The notes under the pieces: generated by a model
Database searches by the model: none
Seen by the model: the letters and a program-made list of their open reading frames with translations, nothing else
Told to the model about the DNA's origin: nothing
DNA from: Ditylenchus dipsaci
Lineage: Eukaryota; Nematoda; Chromadorea; Rhabditida; Anguinidae
Direction: 5' to 3'
DNA length: 64,000 nt
NCBI GenBank assembly: GCA_004194705.1
Contig: SADC01001301.1
Span: forward strand, 496,001-560,000
Position numbers and translations under genes: made by a program
Shown here: positions 12,501 to 24,443 of the stretch, piece by piece
Layout of the letters: each line of letters begins with the position of its first letter
Numbering within the stretch: the first letter of the stretch is position 1

Positions 12501-15192
12501 TGAAAAGCCAAACTCAAGAGTGGAGACGGGCACGTGTAGACATAAAGCCTGTAGATCTAAAAAATATGACAAAAAGTGCAATTGTCATATTAACTTATGG
12601 CGTAGAGAGAAAAAGAAAAATCCGGGTGTTTGCCCTGTCCACAACCGGCTGGGTCAACTTTCTACTGTCTTAACAATCAAGACATCATATTTTCTTCTTT
12701 TATTACTACTATGTCGTATTTTCTTGATTGGTGGTGGTTTTAGTAGGTAGGGGCTGAGTGGAGAGAAAGGCAAACAAGTTAACAAGTGCTTCAAGGCTAT
12801 TAATGGTTCCCACTCTATTTTTTGCTTTTTTGCGATGGTCATCAATTAGTAGAGAGTTAAAGAAGGTTAGTGCAATAACAAAAATAATTTTTGATAAAAC
12901 TAAAGTAACTTTAAAAATGAAACTATTTTGAAAGTAATTTTCAATATAGCTAACTATGGATATATAGCTAATCGTTAAAATAATAACCTAGTGGTTAAAC
13001 TACTACTTTAATAATCAATTTATTTCACCAACCAGCAAGCAATGAAATCAAAAATGAAATGATGAAAAATTGCTTGCTTTCTTGATTGATTTTGGTTGCT
13101 TATGCTTGAAAATTTTTTGAGAGGAAAGATAGCACGAGAAATTTTGCTTTCAACAGACAAGATAAGAAGAAGAATAAGCAACAAATGTAGATATAGCCAC
13201 CTTCAAAGAGAGCATGTGTTCAACCATCTAGCAAATTGGGGGCTTTAAAATAGTGTCTATGACGAATTTGATAAAGAAGACTAAAAATTTTGCTATATCT
13301 CCATTTCCAATTTGGTCTAAAAGTAATTACTAAACAGCCGTACAAATTTTCGACAAGAATTCTGTGAGACAGCTAATTATGGATATAATAGGACATTTTT
13401 AACTAGGAAATAATTCTGAGGTAGCTAACTGTGAAAAAACTATAGAAAGTCAAGTATAAGTAGCTGGCAATGTTACAGTTGTCCCACAGTTAACGGCAGA
13501 TGGACAGCTTGAAAATTTAAATTTTTCAATTTTGAGCAACAATAAAACCCGGTGTTTTTATAACTTCACAAAATACCCAAAAGTGCTTCAAAACAAAAAC
13601 TCTGTTTCCCCGATAAAAGAGTTTAATTATCTTTTTCTCTTTCCAAGCAAAAGTGAAACCACCACTATCACTACCATCTGAACAAAACAATTAAATGAAT
13701 GTGAAAGGAAAAAGATGAGAGCAACAAATGCCACCACAGTCGAATACACCGCATCAACAGGGTAGTGGCAGAAGACAGATAAACAGCCGAGGTTGCTTTA
13801 TATGGTCCAGTGTCAGACACTAGGGCACATCGATTGGAAGAGTCCCAGCCGGCCAGCCAGCTGACAACAGCCGCAGAAAAAGACACTAAAAGAGATGAGA
13901 GGGTAGTAAAGGCATAAATAAAAGGTTTAATATTAGTGTCGGGCATATGTAATTCAGTGGCAACATTACTGCCTAGCCTTAATTGTCGTCATCGTCACAC
14001 TGGCAGAGATAAACAATTTTGCGGTGGACAGCTACGTAATTAATTTGATTCAAATTTACGAAGAATTTATAGTCGTAGATCAAACCTATTTTTAAACTTG
14101 CTTTGTGGGTATGAAAAGTTTATCGATTAAAAACTTAACATCATACCTATCAAATTTTACATCAGCCTGGGCATGACCTATATATACCTTCGATTTTTCG
14201 GCACTGTTTTGCCGACCTCTCCATAGTGTAGTCAATTAAGGTTCGACTGTGTTCATCCAACTTCACGGCTTTTCATGTATGTCATATTCATACTAATAAT
14301 TGTATTTGATATGCTCGTGCTTTACACCAAAAAACTAGAACTATCTTTCTTGAACTTCAAGACTTATGCCTAATGTTAAAAAGTATTTTGAGGTCATAAT
14401 TATTACATTTGATGCAAAACGAGTGGAAAAAAGGCAGTTCAAAAAGATTTGTGACCCTAGATAACTGTATTACATTCTCAAAAGCTACACGCTCCCTCTC
14501 CCTCTAAATTTTCCCTTTATAATATGTGCTTAATGCAGTGTGAAAAAATTATAAAGCAATTTTGAATAATTCAGAAGCTCCGGTTAAACATTATATATTT
14601 TTCTGTTCACAATCTCACCATGATTATCATCAGGGTAGCTAAAGCCATTCTTTTTGTTAATCCAAAAAGTAGTTGGTTCACTGGGCTGTCTTCTCTTCAA
14701 CGCCTTTATTTTTTTCGGAGCTTCTGAAGGAGCATCCATCTCATTTAAGGCTTCTTCGTCAGTGTCCAAATAGCTATCTTCTTGTCCATCTGGTCGTATT
14801 TGATCAGACCTGAGTCCGGCGAACTGCTGCTATTTTCCATGCTTTCGGCTCTCTGCCTTCTTCTCAGATTGACTAATCGCACCACGGCAGCATGATACAC
14901 CTTTTCTTGTTTGGGCATAACTGCTTCCTGCAGTTCTCCATCGCAGGAAGAATCACTGAGGTTGGCATTATTGCTGCTCTTGACATGGAGTTCCAGCTAA
15001 GCTCTTTTTGAATAAGTGTGCGAATAGGGGCGAAATTGAGGCCTGAGAACAGTACAGCTGACTGAGGTAACACCGGGTTTTGTTGCGGAGAAGAGTCATC
15101 TTCTCCAATATCCATAGAATTATTGTCGGTAGAAGTATTGGAGAAAATGTTAGGTAATGGGTGGCGTCATCAGCAATTTCTTCGATTACCAT
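6150..15192 (-). CDS. gus: SPRY domain and SOCS-box protein, gustavus/SPSB family, long N-terminal extension
   Basis: Likely substrate adaptor of a Cullin-RING E3 ligase. Eleven exons: 14,619-15,192; 11,991-12,277; 10,990-11,208; 9,280-9,420; 8,189-8,389; 7,850-7,928; 7,770-7,802; 7,663-7,713; 6,828-6,987; 6,673-6,782; 6,150-6,280. All splices are GT-AG and all phases agree. Seen: [95 protein letters not shown], then the SOCS box [16 protein letters not shown]...[14 protein letters not shown]. Family members are ~270 residues; here ~400 low-complexity, Ser/Gln/Arg-rich residues precede the SPRY domain. The start at 15,192 has the context ACCATGG. About three single-base shifts break exon 1 and one breaks exon 2; exons 3-11 are intact. 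A possible poly(A) signal on the minus strand lies near 6,010. Confidence 0.93.
7367..7585. mobile_element. TTAA-flanked MITE (219 bp)
   Basis: Terminal inverted repeats AGGGCCATTG / CATGGCCCT are bounded on each side by TTAA (7,363-7,366 and 7,586-7,589). Internal arms also pair (ATCATTGAACTTCTGTACGG against its complement near 7,520). TTAA duplication is typical of piggyBac-type transposition. It lies inside an intron of the gustavus-like gene. Confidence 0.85.
8885..8950 (-). repeat. tRNA-like SINE fragment (weak)
   Basis: The minus strand reads GTTCGACCCC, a good B-box, with a weaker A-box-like stretch about 30 nt upstream and a GCGGGTATT-like tail. Cloverleaf pairing is poor, so this is a tRNA-derived fragment at most. 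Confidence 0.35.
10210..10740 (-). mobile_element. Merlin-type element 1, transposase C-terminal fragment
   Basis: A 531-bp element with inverted repeats GGTACTAGTTCGATTTACAC / GTGTAAACCGAACTAGTACC and a perfect 8-bp target duplication AACTTTTC (10,202-10,209 and 10,741-10,748). A minus-strand frame at 10,364-10,570 matches the C-terminal part of the ISXO2/Merlin DDE transposase family: [36 protein letters not shown]. The N-terminal catalytic part is missing, so it is non-autonomous. It lies in the intron between exons 4 and 3 of the gustavus-like gene. Confidence 0.9.
11611..11826. mobile_element. TTAA-flanked MITE, degenerate right end
   Basis: The left end TTAA|AGGGCCATTGCC and internal TCTAACAAAACAAGGCCTA match the element at 7,367-7,585. 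The right end is GGCAATGGCCT followed by TCAA, a degenerate TTAA. It is intronic in the gustavus-like gene. Confidence 0.75.
12278..14618. other. First intron of the gustavus-like gene, nothing else supported
   Basis: The intron is bounded by GTGAGATT at 14,618 and TTTTCAG at 12,278 on the minus strand. A 91-codon minus-strand frame at 13,671-13,946 is hydrophobic, shows no family resemblance or splice logic, and is not called. Confidence 0.6.
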
Positions 15193-17102
15193 GGTGTCAG
15201 CATTTTTCGAAGGCAGGTAATTTTTTGAATAGATTTAAGTATAATAGCTAGATCTTTTTGCAATTGAAAAAGTCGAGAAGAAGATCAGCCCAGAGTTATC
15301 GGTGTTACCTAAAGCAACATATTATAAGCTGACAATTTCACATTCATCTGCAAGATTAAATGTCAAAAGCAAAAAATTATCTCAGTAAAAAACAATAATT
15401 GCAGCTTTTAGCAAAGTGTGACGATAGAATTACTAATAATAATGCATTCTCTTTTTTCTGGAACCAACCAGCCAGCTATCTGCCGAAGCAGCAATGCACT
15501 CAGACACACACACTCTTTTGTAGTGCAATGAGGAGAGTCTATTGTGGTGTATTACACAACCACAGACAATGCAACACACCAAAAATAAACAATAAATGCT
15601 GGGAGCAGACTAAATAGTGTCGTGAGGGACTATTTTTAGTACTAGTATTGTATACAGCACCTATTCACCTGCCACCTACCTACATGCTGTCTCTGTGTGT
15701 AAATTTACTTTATGCGAGGCATGCTGAAAGCAATTGACTTCAAGGGGCTTTTCTACCCTGCCTCCACCCTCACGCGCACACTTTCGCTTTTTGGTAGTAA
15801 GGGAAAGCACTACTAGTCATTGGGGAATTGATTGGTGGTCTGACTGGTTGAGGTGCTAAGATGATTTGAGCAAGGAGGTGAAAGTAAAATTCGTGAGTGG
15901 TCAGCATCACTTTGAAATTCAATTGGAGATGTTTGTCTATTCAGCGTAGAGAATTAACAAATCGGGCAGTGTCTTAAAAATGCAAAGTTGGGCACTTCTA
16001 TCTATATAAAAGTAGAGAAAAGTTTGAGTAAAAATCCTATGGATTATTATATGGCTATAATCGAAACTATCAGAACTAACTGATAGTAAACAGCTGAAAA
16101 TTTCGTTCTTTATATGCATTCATTTTTTTCGCTTTTGATGACAATTCGACGAAAATATGAATAATTTTATGCCTCCGACGAAGCAAACATCTGCTGGTAG
16201 ATCCACTTCATAAACGGTTTTGCCTCCTTATGTCCTCTTGATTAGAGTATTGACTGTGATGTATGTATGAAGTTTGTCGCGCAAATGTATACTTTTTCAA
16301 GTTAAATGATCAGTATGACACAAAAACACGAACGTCAGACACATGTTTCAGGTGTTTTTGAACACTTATGGTTGTACTTTATATCATCACATTTTGTGAT
16401 CAAACAATAAAACAGTTTGAGCGTAAAATGACTTAAATGACTAAAAATTGGATTATTAAATCTTTGGATAGTAGGAAATAGTGGATGGAGATGAAAAAAA
16501 TGTCTTACGCACTTTTTCCGGGATCTGGGACATAAATTCGGTACTCTTTACTTAAGTTTCAGAAGGAAAAATTTTCGGGAGAGGTATTTGCTGGTAGAGT
16601 CAAAAAACCTACAGGAAAGTCAATATAAACAGTAATAAATAAGTATTAATAAGTATTCTTGAAAATAAAACTTTAAACTCTTTTCTAAAAACAAATTGAA
16701 CTTTCCTAAACTGCTTTCAGTAATTTAAAAGTGCAAAAATAGAGTTGAAAGACTACCGTCAATAGGGAATTAACATCTGAACAAAAACAGGCTCAGGAAA
16801 AATGAAGATGTTCCAAAAAACTACTACTTGTTTTTGATAATCTTCTCGCGCAATCTAGTACCCAAAACAAAGATGTCCCTTTCCTTGAACAATCAGTAGT
16901 AGCCAGTCTAGGCAGGATCTTATCCGTAGCTGTTTTAGTAAGATCCAACCGGTTCTACCGATTTTTAGCAACTGAAAACGTCTTTCTAAAAACAGAATGC
17001 AACAGAAGCCAGAAAAGCAACAACAGGGTGGAGTTTATAAAGGTTTTATTCAAGGTTCTATTAGGTTCTGTTGTCTTAAATTTCTCACAGTTAATTCTTT
17101 AA
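15193..17102. other. Upstream of the gustavus-like gene, no gene seen
   Basis: This would hold the 5' UTR and promoter on the minus strand, but no TATA or other element can be assigned. A block at 16,500-16,610 (CACTTTTTCCGGGATCTGGG) recurs near 17,510 in a nearby foldback. Confidence 0.5.
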
Positions 17103-17778
17103 AGGAGAGGTGAAAGCTGTTAGGAGACTGTTAAAGATTTTTCCAAGTTTTGTGTTTTCGTGTGATTTTAGAGCCTTGTTTTGTCGACAGTTCGGTGTTG
17201 CAATGTGGTGAAAAATTGTTCAAAATTAAAAGTTGGATTAGCATCATTAATATCAGATCAAATTATTTCAAAAAATGCCATAAAAATTGAAATGGAAAAG
17301 GAAAAAACCCTCAAAAATTGATCAGTTTTCTATCACATTTCTATTCTTGGGCCATTTTTTGAAGAAATTTTCGGCGCTACTAGCGAATACCCCCCCAAGC
17401 ATCCGACCTTTAAAAATTGCTGTAACTACCCTTGCAAACAACAGTTTAGGCTTAGCCCTTAGGCTTGGGGTAGGCCAGCGTACGGAAGTTGTGACTATGA
17501 AGAGTTTGCGCACATTTTCCGGGTCTGGGACATAAATTGGGTACTTTTTACTAAAGTAAAAAAAGTGAAAATCGTTGGGGGGTATTCGCTAGTAGGGTCA
17601 AATTTTCCAATTCTGATGTCGATAATGCTAATTCAACACTTAATTCTACACAAGTTTGTCCGACATTGCGACACCAAGTTGTCGACAAGATATGGCTCTA
17701 AAGCCACATTTAAAAAACATAAAACTTGGATCAATCCTTTCGTGTCAAGACTATCTCCTTAACAGCTTTAACCTCCGT
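17103..17778. mobile_element. TTAA-flanked foldback with secondary insertion
   Basis: The ends AGGAGAGGTGAAAGCTGTTA and the complement of AACAGCTTTAACCTCCGT are bounded by TTAA on both sides. It is the same family as 56,918-57,377. It is longer because a second block (about 17,360-17,590) with its own inverted ends (GCTACTAGCGAATACCCCCC / GGGGGGTATTCGCTAGTAG) sits in the centre. Confidence 0.8.
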
Positions 17779-18018
17779 TTAATAGATAACTATATTATCT
17801 TTTATTAGCTTCCTAAATGTCAATATTGATATTAATCAATATTAATATTTGCGCCAAGATCTGAAAAGAAATTGACCCAATGTTGGCAATTTTTGTTACT
17901 TAAAAAAAAGATTACTTAAAATGCCAAGATTAAATGTAAGATACCGACAAATACCACAAAGTAAGGTCGTTATATCTTTTTCCCCAAAGCAAAAAGTCAA
18001 TTTATTTTTGATTTAAAG

Positions 18019-18228
18019 CAGGGTAGGTAACTCAAAATTTCGAAAAAGTACAGTTGGCCAAAAAAAGTACAATTTGGTATTTTTTTGTCAGAAATTGCCA
18101 TTTTATCCAGTGCTTATTGATTTTCGAGCACCGAAAAAAAATATTTTGACTAAAAACTTTAAAATAAAAAAGATTTTGGGTCCCGAAAAAAAGTACAAAT
18201 CTTTTAAAAAGTACAGTTACCTCCCCTG
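18019..18228. mobile_element. hAT-type MITE, copy 1 (210 bp)
   Basis: The ends CAGGGTAGGTAACT and the complement of AGTTACCTCCCCTG are flanked by a perfect 8-bp duplication ATTTAAAG (18,011-18,018 and 18,229-18,236). Internal AAAAAGTAC words are shared with the copy at 62,379-62,590. CAGGG ends and an 8-bp duplication are typical of hAT elements. No coding capacity. Confidence 0.88.
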
Positions 18229-19975
18229 ATTTAAAGACATGTTTTCTTCATTAATAACGACGATGGAAGATCTAAAAAGTGGTCAAATGGATACCCATAA
18301 AAAACTCCTGCCCTCCCCAGGGGGACCCAGGCAAATTACACCATTATTCCTGGAAGTTGTCGCCAAGTCTGGTAATATTAGCGCCAATTTTGTCGGTTTT
18401 CAATCTGCCAACTTAAGCAGTCCTATCATCTTGTCCCATAGTTGATTATTTTCAAAAACATTTAGTTAGAACTATAAGGGTCAAATATTATAAGTGAAAA
18501 AGCCTTTTTTAAAGATCTAATTTCAGCTTTATTTACCTGATTTGTTTAGCCCTACGAAAAATTGCTTCAGTGCAAAAAAAAATCTTTGTCCTAGCCACCT
18601 TCTATGAAGCGTAAACACCATCCCATACCTAAGCAAATCAAGCATTTCCTAAGAAAGCTCTAACGCAAAATCACATATCTTAAAACAGAAAAGGTAAAAA
18701 ACTTTTGATTTTACACCATCTTAAAAATATTTGAAGCATTTTCATCCAAGTGACTACTTTCCTTTCACTTTCACCTAATTTCTGCTGTGCTCAGCGGATT
18801 TGCAATTAAAAGAAAGAGAAGTTTCAGACGTCGAATTAGAATCTAAAGAAGAAGAAAAGAGTGCAGCGTAATTCCATTCAACCACAAGAAAGTGAAAGTA
18901 AAAAAATGAGGGCATCGAAAATAGAAATTTCTGCTACTGGTCAATGCACAGACACTTCAAAGTATCTTGAGAAAACTAAAAATAGAAGAGAAAAAACTTC
19001 AAAAATTAAGAAATGTTAAGAATAGAGCCTTGAAGTGTTAGCCAAGGTCATTTTGGGGCAGGTGACTGACCATTGGGGTTTTCGGTTGCTAAATTAATTG
19101 GAGATGTGTCAATTGAGTGCATATGAGAGAGTTTTAGGTTGGCTTTTCAAAGGAATAAAATATTTTGGCGCCACCTGATTTGACCAAGTCAAATTTTTAA
19201 ATAATTTGAGGAAATGATTGTTTAAAAGATAGCTTAGTTTTTTCTAAAAGCGTTTGTAATAAATATTTCAGAAAACGACCTATGATAAATTTACTGGTTG
19301 GTTCGTGGCTTAGGTCATATTGTGATTTTATGAAAAGTATATTTTTAAAAAATCGATTTTAATTTTTTTAACAAAGTTCCTTACATTTTACTTGTCCAAT
19401 ATTGGCCATGAAGATATTCAAAACGTATTTGATATTTGATGATATTCACTATGTACTAATATATATTTTTATGGGTACATGGACGGTTCCTCCTCAGGGC
19501 ATCTCGTCCTCAACCGTTTCGTCTTTAGCCGTTTAGTACTCCGTGACAATTCGTCCTTCGTTTTTATCTTACAGCTGTTATGTAGGTGGGCGACGGTAAA
19601 TTCACCATCGGTAAATTTACCCGTCCATAAACGTAAACATAAACGAGTTAACAGTCATAAACGAACTTGTATAAGACCATTAATCCTCAGATTTGCTAAA
19701 ACCACCACTCTGCATGCATCAAAAAGAGTTTTTTTAATCGGTAGGCTACGTTGTGTGAAAATTATGTTTCGTCTCTGTCTTTTTTACTTTTTTTATAAGA
19801 ATCTACTTAGATTGATTAATTTTTGTCTTATAAAAGAAAAAAGACAAAAAAAATAACTTTAACGTTTTTTTTAAAGAGTTAAACATTAAACTCATGTTTT
19901 TAGTTTATAAAGTATAATTTTAAGTGGCTTTGGACAAGTATCATATAAGAAATATTAGCTTGAATCTAAAAAATC
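18229..19975. other. No gene seen
   Basis: AT-rich. A 125-codon plus-strand frame at 19,479-19,856 contains repeated GTCCTC/CGTTT words and no recognisable domain, so it is not called. Confidence 0.45.
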
Positions 19976-19985
19976 GTAAACCAAC

Positions 19986-20178
19986 CGTCAAAAGCACGGT
20001 TGACTCTGCTGGGATGATGTCTTCTGCTAGAATGGCTTGAGGTTGTAGACTGTGGATCAACTGGATTTGGTGGCCGTTGAGTGCTGTTAAGGTTTGTATT
20101 GGCAGTGGGATCGGTCTTGTGATGGTGACTGCTGTGGGATGAAGCTATTGAGTACACACTGCCCATATTCACGCGGTC
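19986..20178 (-). CDS. Candidate internal exon, Ser/His/Asn-rich
   Basis: On the minus strand a clean acceptor (TTTTTTTCAG|GACCG) opens a frame that stays open across the whole block: MGSVYSIASSHSSHHHKTD, then STTSSHSSRRHHPSR. A GTTGGT donor lies at 19,985. The composition resembles low-complexity protein regions and the N-terminal extension of the neighbouring gustavus-like gene. No family is recognised and no partner exon is established, so this may be an unrelated gene, an alternative upstream exon, or chance. Confidence 0.35.
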
Positions 20179-20660
20179 CTGAAAAAAACAATTGATTATT
20201 AGCTAAACTGTGGCAAGAGAGGTGCACTTTGATAACATGTTTATGTTTATGAAAATTTTTAAGCAAAATGATAAGGGACATAGTATGGTGTGCTGTTTCT
20301 CGAAAAAATTTTCAACAAAGTATATTGGAACTTTTTTGAATAATTTTGTAAAATCACAAAATGGAATTCATTGGGGACAGGCATATTCAATTTTCGGCTA
20401 CTTAAAAGAAGGTAGTTTGCGGGTTGGCCAACCTAAGACTGAACATATCAAGCTCATTTATATTGTTTAAAAAAGTACATAAATAAGTCGCGCACGAGCT
20501 TTATAGAAAAAGGGATGGAACAGAGGGAAATGAGAAAAGGACTCGTAGGAGTTTTTTCCAACGGGTACTATTTTACTTTACGCCGGAATCCTGATTTTTT
20601 CGAAAAGTGGCCAAAACGAAATCTCAAACTACAATTTTTTGCTTAACATGATGAAATATC

Positions 20661-21051
20661 GGTACTAATTCGGTTTAGCCCCACACCCCCATTTTTTGCT
20701 TTCGTGTCTCAATTTGCACAATTTTTTTAAACAATTAACTTTTATCACTCAGTCAATTTCGTGGATCCGGAGACTGGTGCACACACTCAGACGATCGAAT
20801 CAACATGGCAGAAATTCAAGAGAAGGCACAAGCAAGAATATGGCACACATCGTTCTGTTTTTAAAAGCTATGTCTCTGATTTTGTATGGCGCCGAAAGTT
20901 CGGTGGAAATGATATTATGTTCTTTTTATGGCCACAAATTGTTGACTTGTATCTATGTGAATAAATGAAAGATGTTTGTCGCAAGAAAAATAAAACTCAA
21001 AGAAAAATAAAAATCAAAAATGGGAGTGTGGGGCTAAACCGAATTAGTACC
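20661..21051 (+). mobile_element. Merlin-type element 2, transposase C-terminal fragment
   Basis: A 391-bp element with ends GGTACTAATTCGGTTTAGCC / GGCTAAACCGAATTAGTACC and a perfect 8-bp duplication GAAATATC (20,653-20,660 and 21,052-21,059). The plus-strand frame at 20,761-20,964 reads [20 protein letters not shown] then EYGTHRSVFKSYVSDFVWRR, close to the protein in element 1 and typical of the ISXO2/Merlin C-terminus. The catalytic N-terminal part is absent. Confidence 0.9.
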
Positions 21052-21104
21052 GAAATATCAATTTGACGATACTAGGTTTTAGGACTTTTAAAGAGTGTTT
21101 CGTT

Positions 21105-21465
21105 TTAAAGTTATTGTTTTGCCATAAGATGACCAGAAAAGAGATTCTTATAAGGACAAAGGGCTGTATTGGAAGGGAAGAGACAAAATAGGGGCCATTT
21201 TTGAAGAATATTTAGGCTGTTTTACCATGTTTTTCAACATAGGCCGTTGCAAAAAGAGACTCTTTACGCATTTTATGATCAAGAGAACTTCTCGGAATTA
21301 TGTCCCCCTTCAAAGGCGCAGGGACTTGGTGGCTTGGGGTTGAGATGCGTACAGCCACATACCTTAGACACAAATCACTCGAAAGTGACACTGGATGCAA
21401 AAAAAGCATGCGCACCAGAGTTTATTTTATGCGGTAGGTCCCAGTATTCAAAGCGATGTTCAACA
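21105..21465. repeat. Palindromic core copy 3, partly deleted
   Basis: Arm A (about 21,225-21,305) lacks its donor-like segment and jumps to AAAGGCGCAGGGACTTGG. Arm B is complete: ACATACCTTAGACA, then TCACTCGAAAGTGA. The upstream block GGGCTGTATTGGAAGGGAAG (about 21,165) is shared with arms of the foldbacks at 25.3-26.3 and 29.4-30.7 kb. Confidence 0.75.
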
Positions 21466-23036
21466 TCTTTATTTTTTTGCAAAAATTATTAAATTACTTT
21501 TGTAGTCTTCCAGTGGCTAAATTATTGCTTGAAAATCTTTTTGGAACACGTCTGTAAAAATCGATTTTCGGGAGGGGTATGTCATAATAGCACCAACAAT
21601 ATCCTAAAAGTTTTCGATCTGAAAATTAGGATGGAATCGATAATGTTTTCCGCATGTTTGAGTCTACCTTAACAATGCTGGCTTAGTCTTAAAACTAAAA
21701 AAAAAACCCAAAAGTTTAGTCTTCGATTCACTCAGCTTGACACTATGTCAAAACGACAATTGCTTTTGACAAGAAGTCACGGAATCCATAGTAAAAAACA
21801 TTCGAAAAACAGAAAGAGATCATTGCTCAAAATTTTCAAAGCAAAGAAATATTGATAAAATGTTTGCGCCATTCGATCTCAGGCAAGATAATAATAAAAA
21901 AGAGATCAGACAATTTCAAACACACAAGAGACAAACCCTATACACAATTTCCGGAACTTGCCAATCCTAAAATGTGTAGGACACTGATCATTACACAGCC
22001 ACAAATACTACTTTAAGTCCTTCTCACACGCTCTGTTATTATGCAAATTAGGGAATTAAATCAGGCGATCAAGAGACAAAAAACACAACTGCGAAATATA
22101 CTAGCAGCAATTTGGATCATAAACCAAAACAACCAGAAACAACGCGAAAATTTCTGAAAAGATGGTAAAGACCAGTGTTTTTTCATGATCAACACTCCAT
22201 ACAATCTATACAATCTCAAGTTCGTTCCCGGATAAGTATGATAACAGTTTTGCCAGTAAAAATCGCAGTTTTCGATAGACCTGCGTCTAGTCTTTGTGTG
22301 TCGAAGCCCAAAAAAGATCCAACCTAAGATGGTGGCCCATTTGATACTGCATAGATCTATACAAAAAGATGTATTGTCAAGCAATATTGACCAATTTAGC
22401 CCTTTGTTATTACGTAAATAGGGGAGTCACCATCCGCCAGTTACCAGCCAGCACTAATAGCAGCAGTTATGCAAGGGTGGCTGCTGCATGAGTTGTGCAG
22501 TACTCCACCCTTCCTAAAAGTAGCAGATAACTGGTTGGTGTATGACTGCTTAGCTGCTATGGGGTTGCTGGATCAGATCTTTTTTGCTAGCTGGTTTGAA
22601 AGGGCTTGATCGCTTGCGTTGATTGTTGATGTTCGGAAGCAGTAGCAATATAAAATTGCTACTGCTGCTGCTCATGAAGACGTTGATATTTGAATAAGAG
22701 AAGAAAATCGGAGAGATGAAAAGAATGGTTCTGTCTGTGGCAGCTGCGGATGATGATGATGCACACACCAATAAAGATCAAACAAAAAGGTAATAAAGAA
22801 GCAACAGCAGCTTATTTGGCAACTTTGCAATTAATTTCAAAGACAGTTACTAATAAAAAAGTAAAGACAAAAACAAACAGATGCAAGGTGGAGTTGAGAT
22901 TGTGCATTATTCGATAAGACCTAAATTACTTAACCCTACACTAAAAAATTGCACCAAATAAGCATAGTAGATCAGTGTATGTAGCGACCGCTCACTACTA
23001 AATGGTCGAAAATCTATGAAAGTTTCTTTGAAGCTA
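21466..23036. other. No gene seen
   Basis: AT-rich. A 73-codon minus-strand frame at 22,550-22,771 is driven by GCT/GAT trinucleotide runs and is not called. Confidence 0.45.
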
Positions 23037-23120
23037 CCGTATTTTCTCTAATAGCAGCCCATGGGCTACTATTTTTCAACCGCCCTCCTAGGGGGGGGGC
23101 TACTATTAGAAGAAATACGG
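23037..23120. mobile_element. CCGTATTT-type MITE (84 bp)
   Basis: TA|CCGTATTTTCTCTAATAGCA at the left and TACTATTAGAAGAAATACGG|TA at the right form nearly the whole element. The ends match those of the 800-bp pogo-type element at 42,551-43,350, which may have supplied the transposase. Confidence 0.85.
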
Positions 23121-23328
23121 TATAACTGACTCAGCTAGAACTCAGTCTTTGTCAAAATTATAGAAATTGCGGAGATATAGAAAATTCAGACCCTAACAGG
23201 ACTGATACCACGACTAGAAATCTGCCAAAATAATTTTTTTTGAATAATAACTTCAAAACTAAAATACCAAATTAAAAATCTTGTCCATTATCAACCTCTA
23301 TCCCTAAAAATATGTTCAAAACCTACTC

Positions 23329-23876
23329 CTACGAATATAGAAGTGCTGGCATACTCAGCAAATCATCGTCATCATTGTAGAAGTCTTCTGTGTCGCACCC
23401 AGCTACTCTTTTCACCCCATTGGAGTGGCAGGGGACGATTTGGCAGTACTGGTGCTGGGAACGATCTCCTGGTCGGCTACTTGCTTCACATGGCTGCGAG
23501 TAGACACAATAACTGAGGTAGTAGCTATATTAGGCGTTGAAGAAGAGTTAGACGATGAGGAACTGTTGGTCAGCACTATAAGCTCTTGAGTCTCGTCTAC
23601 ATCTATTTGTTCATAGGATCTGCAAATTAGGGTATTTTAAATAAAATCTAGAGGTTTTCGGTTTGTTTTAAAGGCAGTTTTGTGCGAGAAACTAACTTGG
23701 TGTGTCTAGCATGCCCATTTGTTTGGTTCTGCTTTAGTCTCTGATGATGGTGACTGCAGTGAAAATGGTGGGTGGAGAGACAGTGCAGGCTGCTGCATTG
23801 ATGCCTTCTGCAATAGCATGGCCGAGGCGCCCCTCCGGACACCAACCGTCTGTTGATCCACTCCACGACTACTACT
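23329..23876 (-). CDS. Candidate 3' exons of an unidentified gene
   Basis: Two blocks: 23,697-23,876 and 23,329-23,619. The lower one opens after ATTTGCAG and reads SYEQIDVDETQELIVLTNSS, then VKQVADQEIVPSTSTAKSSP. After one apparent base shift it continues CDTEDFYNDDDDLLSMPALL to a stop. The upper one reads SSRGVDQQTVGVRRGASAML then Gln/Pro/Ser-rich sequence and ends near a GTTAGT donor. Composition and an acidic tail look protein-coding and intracellular; no domain is recognised. The join between blocks is inferred, and upstream exons were not found. Confidence 0.4.
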
Positions 23877-24443
23877 TAGGATAAATTTTTGATGGAATTT
23901 TTAGAAAAGTTTGCTGATTCTAGTAATAGTTAGTAATTATTGGTGAGAACAATGCGGCTGAATTAATAATTACTTGTCTTATTCAAAAAAATTCAAATAA
24001 ACAGCAAAATAAAAGGTTAGAATGAGATTCAGCCTACTAATTATTTTTATACCTGCCAATTGACTTGGCGTCTATTTGGAAGTTTTTGTCAAGAATTTTT
24101 TGAGTTTGCTATGCATGCTTCAGTGCTTTAATAATGGGAGATTTCGAATATGATACAAGCCTAAATACCCTCAAGTGAAAGCTTTTTTTTTCAAATAAGC
24201 TTCTTTGTAATACCATATTTCCTCTGATGGAAGCCCCTAATTGAACATCGTGTTTGTGGCATTGTGTTTTTAAAGACTGCTAAAAAAAATCCTAACCACC
24301 CTGCTGGCACCTCTACCTACCCACCTCTCACTCCTACATACTTCCTTGGCACGATACACACTCTCCTGGCACACCCACCTATTCTACTTGCCCCTGCCTA
24401 CCCACAAACACCTTCATTCGCAATTCGGAGGTCAACATAATTA

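Noticed and set aside
13671..13946. 91-codon hydrophobic minus-strand frame as a membrane protein
   Set aside because: It lies within a large intron, with low-complexity codons and no start context, signal or conserved motif.
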